DNA of 64,000 bases from an uncultured Prevotella sp. (lineage in GTDB: Bacteria; Bacteroidota; Bacteroidia; Bacteroidales; Bacteroidaceae): positions 1-64,000 of the forward strand of contig UQZX01000016.1 of the NCBI GenBank assembly GCA_900545525.1. Reading direction: 5' to 3'. Each line of letters opens with the position of its first letter. Position 1 is the first letter of the stretch. Below, in pieces: positions 25,555 to 33,266 of this stretch. The notes under the pieces were generated by a model that worked only from the letters and a program-made list of their open reading frames with translations, was not told the DNA's origin and ran no database searches. Position numbers and translations under genes: made by a program.

Positions 25555-27114
25555 ATGAAAAAGAGGACAATTTGGATAATAGCAATAATAATGGGGCTTT
25601 CGTTCCTTGCGCTTCTCTTCCTCCAGCTGAGATATATCGATGCCATGGTGAGGATGAAGAAGGAGCAGTTTGACGAGTCAGTGAATACCGCCCTGTATCA
25701 GGCTTCGAGAAATCTCGAACTGAATGAGACTTTGCGCTATTTGGAAAAAGATGTCAACGAAACGGAGCGCAAGTCGTTCAGGCAAGATACCACAAGCCTG
25801 TATCAAGAAGACGACAATCGTGCAGGCATGCCCGCCCATCAAAATCCCGGTATAGGAAAGAGCGGTGCAATCTATTCGTCTTTCGAGCTGAAGACAATGG
25901 CGGTAAAGCCCTCGTCGATGCCCAAGGCTGTAATCCTGAAGAATGACAAGAACTATATATCGGATGCCACGAAGTCGCTTCAGGAAATTGTCAAGAACCG
26001 CTATATATACCAGAAGGCACTGCTTGACGAGGTTGTATACAACCTGCTTTACACGGCATCGGACAAACCTCTGAAAGAACGTATAAACTTTAAGGTGCTT
26101 GATCAGGACCTTAAGACAGAACTTATAAACAACGGTGTAAACATACCATATCATTTCACCGTTACCACACAGGACGGGCGCGAAGAATACCGTTGTCCCG
26201 ACTACACAGAGGAGGGCAAGGAATATTCATACTCACAAATACTCTTCCGCAATGACCCCTCGAACAATCTCGGCGTGGTGAACGTGCACTTTCCGGACAT
26301 CAACAGATATATATTCAGCAGCATACGTTTTGCCATACCGTCAATATTGTTCACGGTCGTGATGATTATAATGTTTATTTTCACGGTAATAGTTGTCTTC
26401 AGGCAGAAGAAATACAGTGAGATAAAGAATGACTTCATAAACAACATGACCCATGAACTTAAAACGCCGATAAGCAGCATTTCGCTTGCAGCACAGATGC
26501 TTAACGACGAGGCTGTTACGAAAAGTCCCACGATGATGAAGCATCTCGGCGGTGTGATAAACGATGAGTCGAAGCGTCTGAGGTTCCTTGTGGAGAAGGT
26601 ATTGCAGATGTCAATGTTCGACAAGAAGAAAGTTACTTTCAAGAAAAAGGAACTAAACCTGAACGAACTTGTCGAGACTGTCGCAAATACGTTCACCCTG
26701 CGCGTGGAGCATACGGGCGGACATATAAAGACAATACTCAAGGCGGTATATCCTACGATATATGTTGACGAGATGCACTTTACCAACGTAATATTCAACC
26801 TGCTCGACAATGCAGTGAAATACAAACAGCCGGACAAGGCTCTTGAACTGACGATAAGGACATGGAACAATAAGGAACGGCTCTTCTTCTCGGTGAAGGA
26901 CAACGGCATGGGTATAAAGAAGGAAAACCTGAAGAAGATTTTCGAGAAATTCTACCGTGTGCACACTGGCAACGTGCATGATGTAAAAGGATTTGGTCTC
27001 GGTCTTGCATACGTAAAGAACATTGTGTATCAGCACAAGGGAGAGATAAACGTAAAGAGCGAGCGTAACGAGGGAACGACATTTATCATATCATTACCAA
27101 TAATTAAAAATTAA
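25555..27114 (+). CDS. rprX: Sensor histidine kinase RprX
   Basis: The 519-residue inner-membrane kinase has one transmembrane helix at about 5-24 and a second at about 258-282, framing a periplasmic sensor domain of about 230 residues. The phospho-accepting His is H300 in MTHELKTPISS. The ATPase domain contains NLLDNAVKY (N box), VKDNGMGI (G1) and GFGLGLAYV (G2). Domain layout and length match Bacteroides RprX. ATG at 25555 is preferred to an in-frame codon at 25525. TATATTTG at 25543-25550 sits so close to the ATG that the mRNA would be nearly leaderless if it is the true -7. Confidence 0.92.
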   Translation: MKKRTIWIIAIIMGLSFLALLFLQLRYIDAMVRMKKEQFDESVNTALYQASRNLELNETLRYLEKDVNETERKSFRQDTTSLYQEDDNRAGMPAHQNPGIGKSGAIYSSFELKTMAVKPSSMPKAVILKNDKNYISDATKSLQEIVKNRYIYQKALLDEVVYNLLYTASDKPLKERINFKVLDQDLKTELINNGVNIPYHFTVTTQDGREEYRCPDYTEEGKEYSYSQILFRNDPSNNLGVVNVHFPDINRYIFSSIRFAIPSILFTVVMIIMFIFTVIVVFRQKKYSEIKNDFINNMTHELKTPISSISLAAQMLNDEAVTKSPTMMKHLGGVINDESKRLRFLVEKVLQMSMFDKKKVTFKKKELNLNELVETVANTFTLRVEHTGGHIKTILKAVYPTIYVDEMHFTNVIFNLLDNAVKYKQPDKALELTIRTWNNKERLFFSVKDNGMGIKKENLKKIFEKFYRVHTGNVHDVKGFGLGLAYVKNIVYQHKGEINVKSERNEGTTFIISLPIIKN

Positions 27115-27119
27115 AGATT

Positions 27120-27818
27120 ATGGACGAGAACTTAAGAATTTTATTGTGCGAAGATGACGAGAACTTAGGTATGTTGCTTCGTGAGTATCTGCAGGCAAAG
27201 GGTTACACGGCAGAGCTCTGTCCTGACGGGGAGGCCGGTTACAAGGCTTTTTTGAAGAACAAGTTTGATATCTGCGTGCTTGATGTCATGATGCCGAAGA
27301 AAGACGGCTTCACGCTCGCCCAGGAAATAAAGCAGGCGAATGCCGAGATGCCGGTGATTTTCCTTACAGCCAAGACACTGAAGGAAGATATTCTGGAAGG
27401 TTTCAAAATCGGTGCAGACGACTACATCACCAAACCTTTCTCCATGGAGGAACTCGTATTCCGCATTGAAGCAATTCTCCGCCGTGTACGTGGAAAGAAG
27501 AACAAGGAGAATACGGTTTACCATATCGGACGCTTCACGTTCGACACACAGAAGCAGCTGCTTTCAATCGATGACAAGCAGACAAAGCTTACGACGAAGG
27601 AAAACGAATTGCTCGCACTTCTTTGCAGTCATGCCAACGAGATATTGCAGCGCGACTTCGCACTGAAGACCATTTGGATTGACGACAACTATTTCAACGC
27701 ACGTTCCATGGACGTTTACATCACAAAGCTGCGCAAGCATCTTAAGGATGACGACCAGATAGAAATAATAAACATTCACGGAAAGGGATATAAGCTTATC
27801 ACTCCGGAACAGGACTGA
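27120..27818 (+). CDS. rprY: OmpR-family response regulator RprY
   Basis: The 232-residue regulator has a receiver domain with acidic pocket E11-D12-D13, phospho-acceptor D55 in VLDVMMP, T83 in FLTAK and K105 in ITKPF. An OmpR/PhoB winged helix follows (about 135-230, ending NIHGKGYKLI). It starts five bases after rprX and forms a complete two-component system. In Bacteroides RprY influences sodium-transport and stress genes; targets here are unknown. A very strong hairpin follows. Confidence 0.93.
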   Translation: MDENLRILLCEDDENLGMLLREYLQAKGYTAELCPDGEAGYKAFLKNKFDICVLDVMMPKKDGFTLAQEIKQANAEMPVIFLTAKTLKEDILEGFKIGADDYITKPFSMEELVFRIEAILRRVRGKKNKENTVYHIGRFTFDTQKQLLSIDDKQTKLTTKENELLALLCSHANEILQRDFALKTIWIDDNYFNARSMDVYITKLRKHLKDDDQIEIINIHGKGYKLITPEQD

Positions 27819-27850
27819 TATTATGACTGTGCGGGAGATACAGTCTCCTG

Positions 27851-27910
27851 AGCAATAAAAAGAACGGGCTGGACATTGAAGAAGATGTCCAGCCCGTTCT
27901 TTTTATTGCT
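27851..27910 (+). terminator. 26-bp perfect hairpin terminator after rprY
   Basis: Arms 27851-27876 and 27885-27910 pair perfectly around an eight-base loop, with A-run and T-run ends. Six more bases on each side pair with one mismatch. It lies 33 bases past the rprY stop. Confidence 0.88.
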
Positions 27911-27929
27911 TAGGAGTCCTGTGCCGTGA

Positions 27930-28075
27930 TATTGGATAAAGTAGGGAGTAAGGAGTAAAGTATTAAGGAGTTAAAGAAGTTATGGGAAGTTAGAAGAAGT
28001 TAAAGGACAAATGATTATATTGGGAGTAAAGGGAGTAAGGAGTAAAGGGAGTAAGGAGGCTGTAATATCCTTTGT
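27930..28075. repeat. Low-complexity AGTAAGG / AAGTTAAAGG word cluster
   Basis: The stretch is built from repeated words GGAGTAAGG, AGTAAAGGG, GAAGTTAGAAG and AAGTTAAAGG in one orientation. It has no coding potential. It joins two word families that otherwise occur at 19961-20137 and 37374-37526. Between 28160 and 28190 a small palindrome around TTTTCCAAAGGAGGGG follows. Confidence 0.75.
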
Positions 28076-28269
28076 AAAAGGGAGGAACATACAACAAGAA
28101 TATACATAATATTAAATAAACATACATATTATGTGTTTGCATACGATGCCAGCACAGTGTCCTCTCCTTTTCCAAAGGAGGGGCAGGGGTGGTTTGTTGT
28201 ATAACAAGAAAGATAAATTCGTCGAGCTTACGTTAACATCAAGTGTGACAGCATGTTGCGGAAGCTTTT

Positions 28270-28357
28270 GCGAAAGATGGCATTTCAGGCTCTGAAAGAC
28301 CGTGTCTTACGTTTCAAAAGACCGTCTTTCGGAGCCTGAAATGCCATCTTTCGCATA
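28270..28357. repeat. Four-unit 22-bp phased array forming a 31-bp hairpin
   Basis: Four consecutive 22-base units start at 28270, 28292, 28314 and 28336 and share GAAAGA..CG..TTTCG positions. The outer units are reverse complements, so 28270-28300 pairs with 28324-28354 with one G-T mismatch. It ends 14 bases before the stop of the TonB-receptor gene and could end its transcript. Confidence 0.8.
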
Positions 28358-28371
28358 GATATGGTTATTGT

Positions 28372-30804
28372 TCAGAATTTCAGGCGGAGTTCAGCGCTCA
28401 GGCAGAAAGGATTTCCGCGCTGTGCAAAATACTGCCTTGTTCCGGACACGGCACTGTCAAAGGCAAACGTGTTGTAGTGCGTGTCCGTGATGTTCTGTGC
28501 CCGTATGCTCAGGGTGGCATTGTCCGTCGCCACGTCTATGTGCGCCCCAAGTAGTGCATAGAAGTCCTGACTGTATGTGTTAGCCTCGTCCCACCATATT
28601 TTTCCGCATGCCGTCAGAGATGCGCCGATGATGATGTTCTTTATCATTCCTCCGCTTGTGCTGATGCGGTAGTCGGCGTTTGCGCCGAGCGTGTGTGCCG
28701 GGACGAATGGAACCTTGTTGCCGCGATAGTCAGTGTGGGTGACGCCGGATGCCGTGGGAGCGGCGCCGGATGCTGTGGAAGAGCCGGCGATGTTGTTCAT
28801 GTAGTCGCGGAACACGCTGTGCGTAAATCCGTAACTCGCTGCCCATGAAAGCCTTTCCTCAAAGCCGCTGCCGCGCAGCGACGCCTCGAAGCCGCAACTG
28901 CTGCTGCGCCCTGCGTTGACCATCATTCGACCGAAGCCGTAGTTGCCCGCCATTACGGACAGCTGCTGGTTGCGTATGCTCATGTAATAAACCGCTATGT
29001 CGGCGTGCAGCATGTTGCCGAAGAGGTTCAGGTGCGCGCCCGCCTCGTAGTTCCAGCTCTCCTCCGGCTTGTATGCTATTGTGCGGTTTACGTTCTCATA
29101 GTCGGCGGCAGTGTGCTCCACGTCGTAGTCGCCTTGCATTGCCGCCTGGCTGTTGGCGCTGATCTCTGTCTGCAAGATATCGGAGAACATCTGTATGTTG
29201 AAGCCTCCGGCGCGGTATCCCTTGCTTACGGTTGCATAGACGTTGCTTCCATGGCTGTCCGTGCGGCAGGTTATGCCCACTTTTGGCAGCAGCTGGTTGT
29301 ATGCGTTTGACGTTTTGTTCCTGAGCACCGATGTCAGCGTGTTTGTTGCCTCGCGCCCCATGACGCTTGCCGTCATGCTCATTGCCGCCTTCGTGTCGTA
29401 GCGGAGGCGCACGTTGTTGTGGTCGTAGCGTATGCCCAGCGTGGCGGTTATGCGGCTGCCGAGGTCGATGTTCGACTCATGGTATACGCCGATGTTCAGC
29501 TGAGGGGTGTGGAACATTGCCGGAACAGAGAATGCCGTGCTTACCGATATGCCCCCGGCACGCTCCACGGCAGCCTTTGCCGCCGTTTCTGCCGCCGCTT
29601 CGGGCATGCCGCCCTTTATCATGCTTTCTTTCATCGCGTCCACGATAGCCGTGTACATCTGTGCCTGCACTGCCGAGGATATGCGGCGCGTGAAGTCGTC
29701 GCCGAAATAAACGGGAGCGTCCGTGCGCAGCCACTGGTATGAGCCGTAGATGCCCGTCGTGCGGTGCCATGTGCCGTCTGTGCCGCTCTTCAGCGTCAGT
29801 TCCTGCGTCAGGGCGTTCTGAAACTGGCGCTGTTCGAGGAACATGAAGTCTTGCGGAAGATAGTCCTGGTCCATCATCATGTAGTCCTTGAGATACTGAT
29901 AGCTCGTTGTAGAGTTGAGCAGGAAGCCGTCGCCGCTGTATTTCACGTGCACGCCCGTGTTGAGCATGTTGCGGCGGTAGTTTCCCTCGCGGTTTGTCGC
30001 CGGTGCGGCGGTTTTGCCGGTCTCCGTGTCGAGCATGCCGTATGGAAAGCCTTTCTGGCGCACATACTGGTAGTCGGCGATGAAGTCGATTGTCGTCTGC
30101 GGCGCCGGCATATATATCAGCCGTGTCTTTCCGCCCGCCTCGTCGTAGCTGTCGGCTCGCCTGCCCGTGACGGCATTCCGGAAGAAGCCGTTGCCGCCGT
30201 TGTAGAATGCGGACGTTGAGAACGCCAGCTTGTCCGACGGACGGTGATAGTGTGCCACCTCCGCGCGGCGCATTCCGTGGGAGCCGGCGCCCGCGATAAT
30301 CTCGCTGCCTTCATACATCAGCGGGTTTTTGGAGTATACGCGCACCAGCCCGCCCTCGGTGTTGATGCCGTAGAGCGTTCCCTGCGGTCCGCGCAGGATG
30401 TCCACGCGGCCGGTCTGATAAGAATGGAAGTTGAACGAGCTCTTGCATACCAGCGGTATGCCGTCGACATACATGCCCACGGCAGGATTGTTCACGCGCG
30501 AGCCGGTGCCACGTATGTACATCGACGATGTCAGCCGCGACCCGTATTCGGGCATGGCGAACGAGGGCACGAAGCCCGAGAGGCTGCGGATGTCGCGCGC
30601 GCCGGTGCGGTTCATGTCCGCCGTTGTGAATATGGAAGAGCTGAGGGGCTGCTGTCTGAGGCGGAATGCCTCCTTGGGGAGCGAGACGACGACTACCTCG
30701 TCGAGGTCGACCACTCGTGAAGAGTCGGCTGCGCCGTTGCCTGCCGCAGCCGTTGCCGTTGCAGACAGTGCGAGGACGCATAATGCCGTGATGTGCTTTA
30801 TCAT
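28372..30804 (-). CDS. TonB-dependent outer-membrane receptor
   Basis: The 810-residue protein has a signal peptide (about 1-22, LALSATATAAAG) followed by VVDLDEVVVVSLP, a TonB-box-like segment. The plug domain has the motifs SMYIRGTGSRVNNPAVGMYVDG and RGPQGTLYG. A 22-strand barrel ends in an aromatic (LRLKF). It imports a siderophore, cofactor or other ligand; the ligand cannot be told. There is no SusD gene next to it, so it is not a SusCD pair. The ATG at 30804 is chosen because a promoter sits 26 bases upstream, inside a longer open frame. The gene is GC-rich relative to rprXY. Confidence 0.92.
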   Translation of the reverse strand: MIKHITALCVLALSATATAAAGNGAADSSRVVDLDEVVVVSLPKEAFRLRQQPLSSSIFTTADMNRTGARDIRSLSGFVPSFAMPEYGSRLTSSMYIRGTGSRVNNPAVGMYVDGIPLVCKSSFNFHSYQTGRVDILRGPQGTLYGINTEGGLVRVYSKNPLMYEGSEIIAGAGSHGMRRAEVAHYHRPSDKLAFSTSAFYNGGNGFFRNAVTGRRADSYDEAGGKTRLIYMPAPQTTIDFIADYQYVRQKGFPYGMLDTETGKTAAPATNREGNYRRNMLNTGVHVKYSGDGFLLNSTTSYQYLKDYMMMDQDYLPQDFMFLEQRQFQNALTQELTLKSGTDGTWHRTTGIYGSYQWLRTDAPVYFGDDFTRRISSAVQAQMYTAIVDAMKESMIKGGMPEAAAETAAKAAVERAGGISVSTAFSVPAMFHTPQLNIGVYHESNIDLGSRITATLGIRYDHNNVRLRYDTKAAMSMTASVMGREATNTLTSVLRNKTSNAYNQLLPKVGITCRTDSHGSNVYATVSKGYRAGGFNIQMFSDILQTEISANSQAAMQGDYDVEHTAADYENVNRTIAYKPEESWNYEAGAHLNLFGNMLHADIAVYYMSIRNQQLSVMAGNYGFGRMMVNAGRSSSCGFEASLRGSGFEERLSWAASYGFTHSVFRDYMNNIAGSSTASGAAPTASGVTHTDYRGNKVPFVPAHTLGANADYRISTSGGMIKNIIIGASLTACGKIWWDEANTYSQDFYALLGAHIDVATDNATLSIRAQNITDTHYNTFAFDSAVSGTRQYFAQRGNPFCLSAELRLKF

Positions 30805-30829
30805 TGTCAGAACGTTTGTTTTACGGCTG

Positions 30830-30861
30830 CAAAGGTACGCATAAAACACCGTCGCGGCAAT
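30830..30861 (-). promoter_or_regulatory. Promoter of TonB-dependent receptor gene
   Basis: On the minus strand ATTG (30861-30858) precedes TACCTTTG (30837-30830) by 20 bases. The leader would be about 20 bases. Confidence 0.7.
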
Positions 30862-30972
30862 CCTCATTTATATGGATTTCGTATTTCTGATGCTGCATTG
30901 CGGCTTATATCCTCCCCTTGCTTGTATGGCTTCTTATATATAATAAGGCGCCCTCACTTCTTTCCCGGCGTT

Positions 30973-32823
30973 TCAGAACGGGAAGAGCAGCGGCAGGACG
31001 AGCATCATCACCGCCCCGATGGCTATCTGCAGGGGCAGCCCCACCTTGACATAGTCCATGAACGAGTAGCGTCCCGCCTGCATTACGAGCGCGTTGGGAG
31101 GGGTTGAGAAGGGCGACGCGAAGCACATGCTTGCCCCGAGGGTGACGGCGAAGAGCATGGGGTAGGGGCTTACGCCCAGTTCCGTGGCAGACGACAGGGC
31201 TATGGGAGCCATGAGCACCGCCGTCGTCGTGTTGCTGATAAAGAGCGAGAGCAGCGATGTGGTGACATAGATGCCGGCGAGGAGGGTAAGCGCGCCGCCG
31301 CTTCCGAAGATGCTTGTCATTGAGTGGGAGATCATTGCCGAGGCGCCGGTCTTTTCCAGTGCCACCGACATGGGCATCATGGCGGCGATGAGCACGATGC
31401 TCTCCCAGTTTATCGTCTTGTATGCCGCCTCCACGTTCTTGAAACATCCCGACAGCACCATCGCCACGCCTGCCGTCATCACTGCCGTGACGGGCGACAC
31501 GGGGATGGCGTCGGTCACCATCATCGCCACCATTGCCAGCATTATCACGGCAGCCAGCGGCGCCTTGTAGTCGAGCGTCACCTTTGCCGCCTCCTCGAGC
31601 GGCTGTCCCAGCACCACCCAGCGGTCTTCGTCATTGCCCAGCCGCGCGATGTTCTCCCACGTGCCCTGTATGAGGAGCACGTCGCCGGCGCGCAGCTTCT
31701 CTTCGGCAAGGTTTTCCATGATATACTCGCCCCGCCGCCTTATGGCGATGACGTTTATGGAGTATTTTGCCCTCAGCCCCGCTTCGCGCATCTGCCTGCC
31801 GGTGAGGCGCGACGAGGGCAGTATTACTATCTCCGCCATGCCGAGGTCGTAGAAGTCGAGTGCGTTGCCGTCCCTGCCGCCGTCCTCCGCTGCGGCGTTG
31901 CCCAGGCGGAAGTCGCGGGCAAGCCTGCGCGCTGCATCTTTTTTGCCCGTTACATATATCATGTCGCCCTCGCGCAACAGTGTTGACGGTCCGGCAAGCT
32001 TCTGCTCGACGCTCTTGAGCAGCCGCTTGCGGCTGTTCTGCTCGCGGCGCACCTCGAGCACGGTCAGTCCGTAGCGGTTGTAGATGTCCAGTCCGGCAAT
32101 TGTTTTCCCCGCCATGCCCGACTCCCGTGTCACCCTGTAGCGTGCCAGGTTGTCGGCGAGGCGGTATTCTTTAACCAGCTGGCGCAGCGTCTTGCCCCGC
32201 TCTCCGCGCGCGCCGTCCTTGCCGTTCCTGCCCGTGAGCAGCCGGCTCATGGGAAACAGCACCGCCATGCCCACGCCGAGCACCGTCAGTCCTACGGGCA
32301 TGAAGGCGAAGAACGGCAGCGGCTCGTATCCGGCAGCCGTCAGCGTGTCCTGTATCACGAGGTTGGGCGGCGTGCCGATAAGCGTGAGCATGCCGCCGAG
32401 GCTGCTGGCAAAGGCAAGGGGCATGAGCAGCCGCGACGCGCTGAGCCGCGCCTCTGCCGCCATGCTCACGATTATCGGCAGCATGAGTGCCACGGTGCCC
32501 GTGTTGCTGACAAACGCTCCTATTGCCGCGGTGACCGCCATCACCATGAAGAACAGCCTCGTCTCGCTGCCCTTGGCTATCCTCATCATGCGGCTGCTGA
32601 CAATCTTTGCCAGCCCGGTCTGAAGCACCGCCCCGCCCACGACGAAGAGTCCCGCCATCATTATCACCACCGTGCTCGAAAATCCCGACAGCGCCTCTTC
32701 GGGCGTGAGGACGCCGATGAGCATTAACACGATGAGCGAACAGAGCGCGACGATGTCCGGGCGTATCTTCCCCGTGGCGAAGAGCACAGCCGTTACGGCA
32801 AGTATGACAAGTGTGATATACAT
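30973..32823 (-). CDS. SLC13/DASS-type anion transporter with RCK_C domains
   Basis: The 616-residue inner-membrane protein begins with several helices. It carries the signature SNTGTVALMLPI (about 110-121) and LIGTPPNLVIQDT, then two cytosolic TrkA-C (RCK_C) domains in the middle (about 215-400). A second helix bundle follows with the repeat motif SNTTTAVLMAPIA. This layout is that of SLC13-like or CitT-family permeases with regulatory RCK_C inserts, which move sulfate or di-/tricarboxylates with sodium. Substrate is unknown. It is transcribed in the same direction as the TonB receptor, 169 bases downstream, but into the upstream region of the receptor. Confidence 0.88.
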   Translation of the reverse strand: MYITLVILAVTAVLFATGKIRPDIVALCSLIVLMLIGVLTPEEALSGFSSTVVIMMAGLFVVGGAVLQTGLAKIVSSRMMRIAKGSETRLFFMVMAVTAAIGAFVSNTGTVALMLPIIVSMAAEARLSASRLLMPLAFASSLGGMLTLIGTPPNLVIQDTLTAAGYEPLPFFAFMPVGLTVLGVGMAVLFPMSRLLTGRNGKDGARGERGKTLRQLVKEYRLADNLARYRVTRESGMAGKTIAGLDIYNRYGLTVLEVRREQNSRKRLLKSVEQKLAGPSTLLREGDMIYVTGKKDAARRLARDFRLGNAAAEDGGRDGNALDFYDLGMAEIVILPSSRLTGRQMREAGLRAKYSINVIAIRRRGEYIMENLAEEKLRAGDVLLIQGTWENIARLGNDEDRWVVLGQPLEEAAKVTLDYKAPLAAVIMLAMVAMMVTDAIPVSPVTAVMTAGVAMVLSGCFKNVEAAYKTINWESIVLIAAMMPMSVALEKTGASAMISHSMTSIFGSGGALTLLAGIYVTTSLLSLFISNTTTAVLMAPIALSSATELGVSPYPMLFAVTLGASMCFASPFSTPPNALVMQAGRYSFMDYVKVGLPLQIAIGAVMMLVLPLLFPF

Positions 32824-32921
32824 GATGCGAATGGATGTTTTTGTTTACAAAGATAAGCCATGTGCCATGTGTTTCCCTCCTGTGGCAGTCTTTTTTACTA
32901 TCCTTTAACAAAATGTCGGGG

Positions 32922-33002
32922 TTTAAGGTTGTAAGGTCGTGAGGTTTTTAGGTGTCAGGTATGCTTTAAGGTTGTAAGGTTGCAGGGTCTTAGGTGTCAG
33001 GT
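32922..33002. repeat. Direct repeat of about 39 bp, AAGGTTGTAAGGT words
   Basis: Copies at 32922-32960 and 32965-33002 match at most positions, both beginning TTTAAGGTTGTAAGGT and ending TTAGGTGTCAGGT. The element abuts the 22-bp array that follows and has no coding potential. Confidence 0.85.
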
Positions 33003-33134
33003 GAATATAGTATGGAAATCTGTGGCATATGAGACGGAAACGTATCGCATATGAGATAGAATCGTATCGCATATGAGATGGAATTGTATCGCATATGAGA
33101 TGGAAACGTATCTCATATGAGATGGAAATAAAAT
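33003..33134. repeat. Six-unit 22-bp tandem array
   Basis: Six units of exactly 22 bases start at 33003, 33025, 33047, 33069, 33091 and 33113. The first half-unit is GCATATGAGAT with few changes; the second is close to GGAAACGTATC. The first and last units are the most diverged. The array lies between the divergent SLC13 and ABC-F genes. It has no spacers, so it is not a CRISPR array. After it, AGTAAGG-type words in reverse orientation run to about 33180. Confidence 0.93.
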
Positions 33135-33213
33135 AACTCCTTACTCCATTTACTCCCTTACCTCCCTCCTCCTCTCCTCCCTGCAATTTATAATAAAGCC
33201 AGACCGTCGCTAT

Positions 33214-33244
33214 TTTGTTTTGTCGAATATACTTTGTATATTTG
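33214..33244 (+). promoter_or_regulatory. Promoter of ABC-F gene
   Basis: TTTG at 33214-33217, a 19-base spacer and TATATTTG at 33237-33244 fit the Bacteroidetes consensus. The ATG is 22 bases downstream. Confidence 0.85.
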
Positions 33245-33266
33245 CATCTGCTAAAACAAGGTATAG

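Noticed and set aside
33003..33134. CRISPR array
   Set aside because: Units are contiguous with no spacers, and there are no cas genes in the window.
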